Source of the DNA: an uncultured Desulfosoma sp.
GTDB taxonomy: Bacteria; Desulfobacterota; Syntrophobacteria; Syntrophobacterales; DSM-9756
Direction of reading: 5' to 3'
Length of the DNA: 64,000 nt
Assembly (NCBI GenBank): GCA_937960435.1
Contig: CALGPN010000002.1
Coordinates: 62,001-126,000 of the forward strand
Shown here: positions 16,398 to 24,291 of the stretch, piece after piece
Numbering within the stretch: the first letter of the stretch is position 1
Layout: each line of letters begins with the position of its first letter
Notes under the pieces: model-generated
The model's input: the letters and a program-made list of their open reading frames with translations, nothing else
Databases searched by the model: none
Told to the model about the DNA's origin: nothing
Position numbers and translations under genes: made by a program

Positions 16398-16621
16398 CGC
16401 CGTGGGCGAACCGGGACATGACTGTTCCTCGAGCTGTTCACGCACACCAACAACGGATACCGGTTCCCTTGTTTTCGGACCATTGAGGGGCATGAGGGTA
16501 CGGTGCCCCGAAATGCCTTCACGTTCAAAATCTTCGGCTCCGCTCTTGTGTGCACAAAGCATGTTAATCCTGGCAGTTGAACGGGTCACATCGGGAACTT
16601 TATCAAAGGGGAGGACGGACA

Positions 16622-17815
16622 ATGAGACGAGCGCTGGCTGCATTGCTGTGTCTGAGTCTTTTGTGCACTTTGGGGGGCGGTTTAGCATGGGCCCAAGAAA
16701 CGCTCCGGGTAGGCATCATCCTTCCGCTCACCGGGGCCAAGGCCAAATTCGGCGAAATCGAGAAGCTTTCTTTCGACCTGGCTTTGAAGGAAATTAACGA
16801 CGCCGGCGGCATCAACGGCAAGAAATTGGAATTCCTGTACGAAGACGATACGGGCCGACCTGAAGTGGCCCGGTCGGCGGCCGAAAAGCTGATCACCAAA
16901 GATAAGGTCGTCATGCTGGGCGGCGGCTACGGCAGCTCGGAAACGTTCGCCATCGCGGGCGTGGCGCAGCAGAGCCGGATTCCCTTTCTTGTCAACACCG
17001 GGTCCGACGACAAAATCACGGAACAAGGCTGGGAGTACGTCTTCCGTCTGAACCCGCCCGTGAGTGAATACCCCAAGGCTTTGGAGAGCTTTCTCACGGA
17101 AGTGGTCAAACCGAAGACGGCCGCCATTCTTTACGAAAACACCAACTTCGGCAGCTCGGGTTCCCAGGAGTTTAAAGAAATTTGTAAACGGCTCGGCATC
17201 GAGGTGGTCGTGGACGAAGGCTACGAGCACGGGGGCGTGGACTTCAAGCCGATTCTCGTCAAGGTCAAAGACAAGAACCCGGATCTCGTTTACATGATCT
17301 CTTACGTCATGGACGCCTCGCTGCTCATGCGCCAGTCCATGGAACTTCGCATTAAGCCCAAACTTTTCGTGGGCGGCGCCGCCGGGTTCACCTTGCCCGA
17401 ATTTCCGCAGAACGCGGGCAAGGCGTCGGAAAAGGTGTTTTCGGCGACCCTGTGGTACCAAACGCTCAAGTACCCCGGCGCCATGGATTACTACAATAAA
17501 TTCGTGAGCACTTTCAACAAAGATACCGAATACCACGGCGCCGAAGCTTATGCAGCGGCCTACGTCATCGCCGATGTTCTGAAGCGGGCCAAATCCACCG
17601 GTGCCGACGACATCCGCAAGGCCCTTTCGGAAACCGACATGATGACGGTGTTCGGCCCGGTCAAATTTATTGCCTACGATAAGAAGACCAACCAAAACCG
17701 ACTGCCCACCTATTTGGTCCAATGGATCGACGGCCGCCTGGAACTGGTGTGGCCGAAAGAACTCGCCACCAAACCTTACGTCTATCCCATCGACTGGGAA
17801 GCTGTGTGGAAATAA
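16622..17815 (+). CDS. livK: Branched-chain amino acid ABC transporter, periplasmic binding protein
   Basis: This 397-aa protein has a Sec signal peptide with probable cleavage after LAWA at about residue 24. A type I periplasmic binding fold follows, opening RVGIILPLTGAKAKFG and continuing ALKEINDAGGINGKKLE, as in LivJ/LivK proteins. It delivers leucine, isoleucine, valine or related ligands to LivHMGF. Ligand identity cannot be read: this family in sulfate reducers also binds other amino acids and aromatic or acyl compounds. The ATG at 16622 follows GGGGAGGA. It is the first gene of the complete liv operon. Confidence 0.88.
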   Translation: MRRALAALLCLSLLCTLGGGLAWAQETLRVGIILPLTGAKAKFGEIEKLSFDLALKEINDAGGINGKKLEFLYEDDTGRPEVARSAAEKLITKDKVVMLGGGYGSSETFAIAGVAQQSRIPFLVNTGSDDKITEQGWEYVFRLNPPVSEYPKALESFLTEVVKPKTAAILYENTNFGSSGSQEFKEICKRLGIEVVVDEGYEHGGVDFKPILVKVKDKNPDLVYMISYVMDASLLMRQSMELRIKPKLFVGGAAGFTLPEFPQNAGKASEKVFSATLWYQTLKYPGAMDYYNKFVSTFNKDTEYHGAEAYAAAYVIADVLKRAKSTGADDIRKALSETDMMTVFGPVKFIAYDKKTNQNRLPTYLVQWIDGRLELVWPKELATKPYVYPIDWEAVWK

Positions 17816-17896
17816 CCCTGAGCGGTGCGGAGCGCTTTTAAGGCGCTCCGCGCCATGTTGCCTCTGAATCGGCTCAGTCCGCGAGGATGAGACCCT

Positions 17897-18772
17897 ATGG
17901 CTGTCTTTATTCAAACCGTCGTCGCCGGGATCCTCATGGGAGGCATCTACGCCTTGGTGGGTATCGGCATGACCTTGATCATGGGCGTGATGAAAATCAT
18001 CAACCTAGCCCACGGTCAGCTCATGATGGTCGCCATGTACATCACTTACGTCCTCTACGAATATCTTCACTTGGATCCGTACGTGGCGCTGCTGGTGACC
18101 ATGCCTGCCCTTTTCGTCCTCGGCTCCCTTCTCCAACGCTACCTCCTGAACCCCCTCATTAAAGTGGAAAGCATTCTTCCGGAAAACCAGGTGCTCATGA
18201 CCGTCGGGATTGGAATGGTCCTGACGGAACTGGCCCGCCTGATTTTCCATTCCGACTATAAGTCGGTGCGGCCCCCTTACACGTCCATGTCGCTTTACGC
18301 CGGATCCATCGCCTTCAATCTTCCCATGGTCATCGCTTTCGGCATCGCCGTGCTGCTCACCATCGGTTTGTTCATCTTCCTGCTGAAAACGGATGTGGGA
18401 AAATCCGTTCGCGCGACGGCCCAGAACAAGGAGGCGGCCCTTCTGCTGGGGGTAAACGCCGAACGGATCACGGTGTTTACGTATGGATTGGGGGCGGCTC
18501 TTGTGGCGGCGGCGGGCACACTGCTGCTTCCCATTTATTATCTCTTCCCGGATTTGGGCGGCGCTTTCACCTTAAAGGCTTTCGTCATCACCATTCTCGG
18601 GGGACTGGGAAGTACTGTGGGCGCCATCGTGGGGGGTGTCGTCTTAGGCGTTTCGGAATCGTTGGGAGCGACCTACATCTCCATGGCGCTCAAAGACGCC
18701 GTAGGCATGGTCATCTTTCTGCTGGTCCTCATCTTTCTCCCGGGCGGGCTGAAGCGGTTGACCAAGATCTAA
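17897..18772 (+). CDS. livH: Branched-chain amino acid ABC transporter permease LivH
   Basis: This 291-aa permease has about eight transmembrane helices and the LivH opening FIQTVVAGILMGGIYALVGIG. The cytoplasmic-loop sequence RATAQNKEAALLLGVN contacts the ATPases in this family, and LGGLGSTVGAIVGG follows near the C-terminus. It pairs with LivM to form the channel. It starts 81 bases after livK with GAGGATGAG upstream, and livM follows after 16 bases. Confidence 0.92.
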   Translation: MAVFIQTVVAGILMGGIYALVGIGMTLIMGVMKIINLAHGQLMMVAMYITYVLYEYLHLDPYVALLVTMPALFVLGSLLQRYLLNPLIKVESILPENQVLMTVGIGMVLTELARLIFHSDYKSVRPPYTSMSLYAGSIAFNLPMVIAFGIAVLLTIGLFIFLLKTDVGKSVRATAQNKEAALLLGVNAERITVFTYGLGAALVAAAGTLLLPIYYLFPDLGGAFTLKAFVITILGGLGSTVGAIVGGVVLGVSESLGATYISMALKDAVGMVIFLLVLIFLPGGLKRLTKI

Positions 18773-18788
18773 AAGAGACGGAGGCGGC

Positions 18789-19775
18789 ATGAAGGCACCA
18801 CGGTGGCACATCGTCGTGATCGTGGCGGCGGCCCTCGCATTTCCCCTGATCGTTCGATCGGACTACTATGTCCACATGTTCATCCTCGCCCTGCTGTGGG
18901 TGGTCATCGGGTCGTCATGGAATCTTCTGGCCGGTTATACGGGCCAGGTTTCCTTCGGCCATGCCATCTTTTTCGGCATCGGCGCCTACACGGCGGGTCT
19001 GTGCGCGACCAAACTCGGGATTTCCGCCTGGTGGGGCATGCTTCTCGGCGGGCCTATAGCCTCTCTGATCGGTTTGGTTATCGGCTGGATCTGCTTTCGT
19101 TTACGGGGGCCTTACTTTGCCCTGGCCACCATCGCCGTCGGGGAGATTTTTCGGCTCGCGGCGGTCGTCTGGCGCAGTCTGACCGGAGGCATGCAGGGAA
19201 TTCTCCTCATGCAAAGCTTTCGGAGCAAACTGCCCTATTACTACCTCGCCTTGGCCATCGCTTTCGGCTGCATCTATGCCATTCACCGGGTCATGCGCTC
19301 CAAGTGGGGCTATTACTTCATCGCCATCCGGGAAGACCAGGACGCGGCGGAATCCATGGGAGTCAACGCGTTCCGATACAAGAGCCTGTCCTTGGTCGTC
19401 AGCTCCTTTTTTACCGGCTTGGCGGGTGCCTTCTATATGAATTATATGGCCTTTATCGACCCGGAAGTGGTTTTTTCCCTCCATCACATTTCCATCATGG
19501 CCATCCTGGTGGGAATCATCGGCGGCGTAGGCACGCTCTGGGGGCCGCCCCTGGGGGCGTTTATCATGGTCTTCCTTCAGGAGACGTTCCGCAGCTCCTT
19601 TTTCGGTTTAGGGCCTCGTTGGGTCAGCGAACTCCACGTGCTCGTCTTCGGTTTGTTGGTCATTTTCGTCATCCTTTACATGGCCAATGGCATCGTTGGA
19701 GACTGGGATAAGATTCGGCGCCTCGGGTCTTCGAAGGCCGGCGCCGCTTCGGCTTCGGCAGGAAAGGGTTCATGA
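18789..19775 (+). CDS. livM: Branched-chain amino acid ABC transporter permease LivM
   Basis: This 328-aa permease has multiple membrane helices, GYTGQVSFGHAIFFGIGAYTAG near residue 55, AIREDQDAAESMGVN as the coupling loop, and the IIGGVGTLWGPPLGA signature near the C-terminus. It is the partner of LivH. The C-terminus ends in an Ala/Ser-rich tail. It starts after GGAGGCGGC and its stop overlaps livG by four bases, showing translational coupling. Confidence 0.92.
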   Translation: MKAPRWHIVVIVAAALAFPLIVRSDYYVHMFILALLWVVIGSSWNLLAGYTGQVSFGHAIFFGIGAYTAGLCATKLGISAWWGMLLGGPIASLIGLVIGWICFRLRGPYFALATIAVGEIFRLAAVVWRSLTGGMQGILLMQSFRSKLPYYYLALAIAFGCIYAIHRVMRSKWGYYFIAIREDQDAAESMGVNAFRYKSLSLVVSSFFTGLAGAFYMNYMAFIDPEVVFSLHHISIMAILVGIIGGVGTLWGPPLGAFIMVFLQETFRSSFFGLGPRWVSELHVLVFGLLVIFVILYMANGIVGDWDKIRRLGSSKAGAASASAGKGS

Positions 19776-20491
19776 GCACGCCATTTTTTGAATCCCACGA
19801 ACTCACCAAGGATTTCGGCGGTCTTCGGGCCGTCAACGAACTCAGCTTCCATGTGAACGAGGGAGAAATCTTCGGTCTCATCGGTCCAAACGGTTCGGGA
19901 AAGACCACGGTCTTCAACCTCATCAACGGCTATTATCCCATCACGTCGGGGCACATCCGCTTTCAGGGCCACACCCTGAACGGACTGCCCACGTGGAAGA
20001 TCTGCAAACTGGGCATTGGCCGCACGTTCCAGGTGGTCAAGCCCCTTCGCCGCATGACGGTTTTGGAAAACGTCATGACCGCGGCGTTCAATCACACGGA
20101 ATCCGTGGTCAAGAGCCGGGACAAGGCCTTGGGGGTCCTAGAGTTTTGCGGCCTCGCGGACAAAAAAGACGCCTCGGCCAAAGGCCTTCCCTTAGGTGAC
20201 CGCAAACGGTTGGAAATCGCCCGGGCTTTGGCCACCGATCCGAAATTGCTCCTCCTAGATGAAACCATGGCGGGACTGACCCCGCAGGAACAAGCCGAAG
20301 GGGTGGCGTTGATCCGTAAGATCCGGGATTCGGGGGTCACCATCATTATTGTGGAACACATCATGCGGGTGATCATGAGTGTGTGCGACCGGCTCTTGTG
20401 CATCAATTACGGGCAGCGCATTGCCGAAGGCACCCCGGAAGAGGTGGCCAACCACCCTGCCGTTATCGAAGCGTATTTAGGAAAGGACTAG
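19772..20491 (+). CDS. livG: Branched-chain amino acid ABC transporter ATPase LivG
   Basis: This 239-aa cytoplasmic ATPase has Walker A GPNGSGKTT, Walker B LLLLDETMAGLTPQE and the LivG-specific insertion around GRTFQVVKPLRRMTVLENVM. The ABC signature reads LPLGDRKRLEIARAL, less canonical than the usual LSYGEQ form but within variation for LivG. It dimerises with LivF to power uptake. It overlaps livM by four bases and livF starts five bases after its stop. Confidence 0.92.
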   Translation: MSTPFFESHELTKDFGGLRAVNELSFHVNEGEIFGLIGPNGSGKTTVFNLINGYYPITSGHIRFQGHTLNGLPTWKICKLGIGRTFQVVKPLRRMTVLENVMTAAFNHTESVVKSRDKALGVLEFCGLADKKDASAKGLPLGDRKRLEIARALATDPKLLLLDETMAGLTPQEQAEGVALIRKIRDSGVTIIIVEHIMRVIMSVCDRLLCINYGQRIAEGTPEEVANHPAVIEAYLGKD

Positions 20492-20496
20492 CGTTC

Positions 20497-21201
20497 ATGC
20501 TGCAGGTGGAGCAATTGAATGTGGCTTACGGCGACGTGCAGGTGCTGTGGGATGTGTCCTTTCACGTGGACGCCAACGAATTGGTCGTGCTGGTGGGAGC
20601 CAACGGGGCCGGAAAATCCACCCTCATGAAAACCATCTCGGGGCAGATCCGCCCGAAGGGCGGCGCCATTCGCTTCGGCGATGTGCGGCTGGACCAAGTG
20701 CAGCCCTATGAAATCATTCAATACGGGCTTTCGCACGTCCCGGAGGGTCGGCAGCTTTTCCCGGAGATGTCGGTTTTGGAAAACTTGGAAATGGGTGCCC
20801 TCAAATCGGAGGCCAAAGCCAAGCGGAAGGAAACCCTGGAGTGGGTTTTTGAACTGTTTCCGCGGTTGAAAGAGCGCCGCCATCAGATGGCGGGGACGCT
20901 TTCGGGCGGCGAGCAGCAAATGTGCGCCATCGCCCGAGGCCTTATGTCGCTTCCCCGGATGGTTTTGTTCGATGAGCCGTCCTTGGGGCTTTCGCCCCGC
21001 CTGACCCAAGAAATTTTTCGACTTGTCCAACAAATCCACAGCCAGGGCATGACCATCCTCATGGTCGAACAAAACGTCAAACAAACCCTCGCCATCTGCG
21101 ATCGGGCCTACGTCCTGGAAAACGGTCGGATTGTCATGGAAGGCACGGGCCACGACCTCCTCGAGGACGAGAGGGTGAAAGAAGCCTATCTCGGGCTTTA
21201 G
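20497..21201 (+). CDS. livF: Branched-chain amino acid ABC transporter ATPase LivF
   Basis: This 234-aa ATPase has Walker A GANGAGKST, Q-loop region SHVPEGRQLFPEMSVLENL, signature LSGGEQQMCAIARGL and Walker B MVLFDEPSLGLSP. The VPEGR-LFP-MTV pattern separates LivF from LivG. It is the last gene of livKHMGF. The ATG at 20497 is five bases after livG. Transcription then converges on the CBS-ACT gene across a hairpin at 21300-21323. Confidence 0.92.
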   Translation: MLQVEQLNVAYGDVQVLWDVSFHVDANELVVLVGANGAGKSTLMKTISGQIRPKGGAIRFGDVRLDQVQPYEIIQYGLSHVPEGRQLFPEMSVLENLEMGALKSEAKAKRKETLEWVFELFPRLKERRHQMAGTLSGGEQQMCAIARGLMSLPRMVLFDEPSLGLSPRLTQEIFRLVQQIHSQGMTILMVEQNVKQTLAICDRAYVLENGRIVMEGTGHDLLEDERVKEAYLGL

Positions 21202-21299
21202 GAAACCGCCCAAGAATCCCGCCGTTATGGAGAATCTGCTCTTTCTTTAAGCCTCAAGCGGAGGGCGTGAGGACTCAAGCTTCTAAGAGGGCCCGCCGC

Positions 21300-21323
21300 G
21301 GGAAGGGAGTTACGACCCTTCCC
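21300..21323. terminator. Hairpin between convergent livF and CBS-ACT genes
   Basis: GGGAAGGG (21300-21307) and CCCTTCCC (21316-21323) form a perfect 8-bp stem with an eight-base loop. No U-tract follows on either strand, so it may stop or protect transcripts from both sides but is not a textbook intrinsic terminator. Confidence 0.4.
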
Positions 21324-21344
21324 CCGTGCGGTTCCGAGGCGTTC

Positions 21345-22025
21345 TCAGATGAAGATTTCCCGCCTGTTTTCCCGATGATCCACCAGATAGAGCATCTTGG
21401 CTTTTTTCTTCAGGGCTTCCGTGAGCTCACCCAGCGTGGAGCGATCCAGATCATAGGCGCGGATGTAGACATGGCGAAATCCGGAAGGAGCTCGATCGTA
21501 GGAGCCGAGGATGCTGGCGATGCGACCGCCGGCGCTTCGAATGAGGTCGGTCAGTTCCTTGATGGAACCCGGACGGTCTTCGATCTCAAAGGCGAACTGG
21601 ACTCCCCGATGCCGCAGCCCACTGAGGGAAATGAGCACCTTGAACATATCCGCCCGCGTGATCACGCCTTGAACCTTTCCCGAGGCGTCGACGACGGGAG
21701 CTCCGGAAATGCCGTGTTCCAAGAGCCTTTCCGCAGCTTCCTCGACCGTGAAATCCATGGGGATCGTCACGGGCTTTTTGTTCATGATCTCTTTGACCTT
21801 GATGCGGGCAAGAAGATAGAGCAGCTCGTGGATCTCCAGCAGCGTGGCGTCGGACGGCGAAGCCCGTTTGATGTCGGTCTCGGTCAGGACCCCCACGAGT
21901 TCGCCGTTTTTCAGCACGGGCAGCATCCGGATGCCCTTTTCCTTCATGAGGTTGACGGCTTTCGGCATGGGTTCGTCGGGATCGATGGTGATGGCGGGGG
22001 CGGACATCCATTCTTTAATCAGCAT
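21345..22025 (-). CDS. CBS-pair and ACT domain protein (AcuB-like)
   Basis: This 226-aa cytoplasmic protein has two CBS motifs, residues ~1-60 (MSAPAITIDPDEPMPKAV, VGVLTETDIKR) and ~76-135 (EEAAERLLEHGISGAPVVD, GVITRADMFK). An ACT-like domain follows (~140-215; FEIEDRPGSIKELTDLI). CBS pairs sense adenine nucleotides and ACT domains sense amino or keto acids, so a regulatory role is likely. Such proteins are called AcuB-like, although the true acetoin gene context is missing. It is the last gene of the acyl-CoA synthetase/OadG/OadB series, 43 bases after oadB. Confidence 0.75.
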   Translation of the reverse strand: MLIKEWMSAPAITIDPDEPMPKAVNLMKEKGIRMLPVLKNGELVGVLTETDIKRASPSDATLLEIHELLYLLARIKVKEIMNKKPVTIPMDFTVEEAAERLLEHGISGAPVVDASGKVQGVITRADMFKVLISLSGLRHRGVQFAFEIEDRPGSIKELTDLIRSAGGRIASILGSYDRAPSGFRHVYIRAYDLDRSTLGELTEALKKKAKMLYLVDHRENRREIFI

Positions 22026-22068
22026 GGTCGTGTCTCCGTCTGTTCAGGTTAAACTGCTGTTGTAAAAA

Positions 22069-23193
22069 TTACATGAAAAAGGACCAAAGGACACCGGCGG
22101 CTACCGCGGATCCGATCACCCCGGCGATGTTTGGGCCCATGGCGTGCATGAGCAGGTAATTGGACGGGTCTTCCCGGTTGCCGATCATTTGGGCGACACG
22201 CGCCGAATCGGGCACGGCCGAGACCCCTGCCGCCCCGATGAGCGGGTTGATCTTGTCCTGGCTGAACACGTTCATGAGCTTGGCGAAAAGAATGCCCCCG
22301 GCTGTGGCCGCCATAAAGGACGCGGCGCCGAGGAAGAAAATCCCCACGGACTTGGCCGTGAGAAAAACGTCCGCCTGGGTCGAGGCCCCGACGGTGATGC
22401 CCAGGACGATGGTGACGATGTCGATGAGAGCTGTTCGAGCCGTTTGGGCCAGCCGGTCCGCAACGAGACATTCCTTCAACAGATTGCCGAAAAACAGCAT
22501 TCCCAAAAGAGGCAGCGCCGCAGGTGCGAGAAAACAACACAGCAAAAACCCGACAATGGGGAAAATGATCTTTTCGCGTTTGCTCACCGACCGAGGGTCG
22601 CTCATGCGAATGAGGCGCTCCTCTTTCGTGGTCAAAAGATACATGATGGGCGGTTGGATCACCGGCACCAAAGCCATGTAGGAATAGGCCGCGATGGCGA
22701 TGGGGCCGACGAGTTCCGGAGCCAGTTTGGATGTAAGGAAAATAGCCGTCGGGCCGTCGGCACCGCCGATGATGCCGATGGAGGCCGCCTCTTTGCTGGG
22801 AAAACCCAAGGCCAAAGCGGCTAGGAAGGTGACAAAGATGCCCAACTGGGCGGCCGCCCCCAACAGAATGAGTTTGGGCCGACCCAACATGGTGGAAAAA
22901 TCGGTCATGGCGCCGATGCCGAGAAAGATGAGCGGCGGGTAGATCCCCTGACGCACGCCGAAATAAAGGTAGTTGAGAACGCTCCCAGGCTCATAGATGC
23001 CGAGCCCCAGGCCTTTGAACACGGGAACGTTGCCCATGAGGATGCCGAAGCCGATGGGAACGAGGAGCAGGGGTTCGTAGTGCTTGGCAATGCCGAGATA
23101 GATGAAACCGATCCCCACCGCGATCATGAGCCCATGGCGGTAATCGGCCAAGCCGAATCCCGTATTTTTAAGAAAATCCAAAACCATGTCCAT
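22069..23193 (-). CDS. oadB: Sodium ion-translocating decarboxylase beta subunit
   Basis: This 374-aa membrane protein is the Na+-pumping beta subunit of oxaloacetate, methylmalonyl-CoA or glutaconyl-CoA decarboxylases. Family hallmarks are ALGFPSKEAASIGIIGGADGPT-type sequence near residue 150 with its conserved Asp, PIAIAAYSYMALVPVIQPP, and GITVGASTQADVFL. About nine to eleven hydrophobic segments are visible. ATG 23193 lies nine bases after AAAAGG; the ATG at 23202 abuts the ribosome site and is less likely. An OadG-like gene precedes it, but no alpha or biotin-carrier subunit is nearby, so the substrate is unknown. Confidence 0.88.
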   Translation of the reverse strand: MDMVLDFLKNTGFGLADYRHGLMIAVGIGFIYLGIAKHYEPLLLVPIGFGILMGNVPVFKGLGLGIYEPGSVLNYLYFGVRQGIYPPLIFLGIGAMTDFSTMLGRPKLILLGAAAQLGIFVTFLAALALGFPSKEAASIGIIGGADGPTAIFLTSKLAPELVGPIAIAAYSYMALVPVIQPPIMYLLTTKEERLIRMSDPRSVSKREKIIFPIVGFLLCCFLAPAALPLLGMLFFGNLLKECLVADRLAQTARTALIDIVTIVLGITVGASTQADVFLTAKSVGIFFLGAASFMAATAGGILFAKLMNVFSQDKINPLIGAAGVSAVPDSARVAQMIGNREDPSNYLLMHAMGPNIAGVIGSAVAAGVLWSFFM

Positions 23194-23257
23194 AGGCGAC
23201 ATCCTTTTACGAGCGGGTCACGCGCCCCATGTTCCAAATCTTTCACCGGCGCCGGGG

Positions 23258-23770
23258 TCAAAGAGGCTCCGCGCCGTGTGGTGCCTTCTCTTCATGTTGG
23301 ACGATGATTCCGGGCGTCCAGCGGTAAAACCCGCGGTCTTCTCCCGGGAGTTCTTCGATCAGGCCCAGGCGGAGCAATTCATCCAGGTGGAAGTGGGGGC
23401 GGGGGATCCCTCTTTTTTCGGCCTTTTCAAGAACCCGGCAAAGACTGAACACATCCCCTTCCAGGCGCGTCAGCCATTGAAAATACTGGTAGACTTCCAA
23501 GCTCTCCCCGCTCAGGGGAATGGTTGGGGCGGACGAAACCTCAAGCGGTTGCCCCGGGCTTTCTTGGGCAAGAGGGCCGGGCGCCGAATACAAGGATTCA
23601 CGTCTTTTAAGGCGCTGCAGCCAGGCCACCCAGCGGTCCCAGAAAAAGAGCATCTTCTCGAGCCTGGCAATGAAGGCGGCAAGAACCGCAAGACACGTAA
23701 AGACAATGATCAAACCGGCGGCGGTAATGAACCAGCCGTTGGCTGCGGCGATGGCGGAAAGTCCCGGCAT
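23258..23770 (-). CDS. OadG-like gamma subunit of a sodium-pump decarboxylase
   Basis: This 170-aa protein has one N-terminal transmembrane helix (~12-36, ending AAFIARLEKM), the usual layout of OadG gamma subunits, which anchor the complex and bind the alpha subunit through a cytoplasmic tail. The tail is longer than usual, with a low-complexity linker and an ~80-residue C-terminal part (GESLEVYQYFQWLTRLEG onward) that looks like a small helical domain. Start ATG 23770 follows GGAGAG. It lies 14 bases after the cyclic-nucleotide-binding gene and 64 bases before oadB. Identification rests on topology and neighbour, less on sequence. Confidence 0.55.
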   Translation of the reverse strand: MPGLSAIAAANGWFITAAGLIIVFTCLAVLAAFIARLEKMLFFWDRWVAWLQRLKRRESLYSAPGPLAQESPGQPLEVSSAPTIPLSGESLEVYQYFQWLTRLEGDVFSLCRVLEKAEKRGIPRPHFHLDELLRLGLIEELPGEDRGFYRWTPGIIVQHEEKAPHGAEPL

Positions 23771-23784
23771 GATCGACTCTCCAT

Positions 23785-24216
23785 TCACCCTTGGGAAGTT
23801 TGTCCCATCCGGTAAGGTTTTCGTTCCTGAATCAAAGACTCGATCTTGGCCGTGATGCGCGTGGCCAGCCCGGCATCCATGCGAAAAAGGCTGAAAAGTT
23901 CCGTATTGCTGAATTGATACGTGACCGAATCCGTCAAGCAGACGGCTGTGGCGGTGTAATGAAAAGGGCTGACCAAGCTGGACCAGCCCAGGGCTTGGCC
24001 GGGCCGGCGGACCACGAGCGAGCGACCGTTGGGAAAACACAGGAGAACCGATCCCGATTTCAGCAAAAAGAAGTTCTTTGCCAGCCCATTGGCTTGAAAG
24101 ATGATCTCCCCCTCCCTGAAATGAACCACGACGGCGACCTCGGCCAGCCTCTGCACATCGCCGTCCGGAATGTCCGCCAGGAAAGGGCTTTGCTGCAGTT
24201 CCGACGCTTCCACCAT
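23785..24216 (-). CDS. Stand-alone cyclic nucleotide-binding domain protein
   Basis: This 143-aa protein is a single Crp/cNMP-type beta-roll: SPFLADIPDGDVQRLAEVA, REGEIIFQANGLAKNFFLLKSGSVLL, a VRRPGQALGWSSLV segment in place of the usual phosphate-binding cassette, and a short C-terminal helix. There is no helix-turn-helix, so it should not bind DNA itself. The canonical Arg of cAMP-binding sites is not evident. It may sense a ligand and regulate the adjacent acyl-CoA synthetase or sodium-pump subunits; this is inference from the operon position. Confidence 0.75.
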   Translation of the reverse strand: MVEASELQQSPFLADIPDGDVQRLAEVAVVVHFREGEIIFQANGLAKNFFLLKSGSVLLCFPNGRSLVVRRPGQALGWSSLVSPFHYTATAVCLTDSVTYQFSNTELFSLFRMDAGLATRITAKIESLIQERKPYRMGQTSQG

Positions 24217-24291
24217 AATATCTCAGACTCCCTCCATCCCTGAGACCAAAAGCCTCTTGCGGAAATTGGCTCTTTGAGCCTTGGCCCGATC

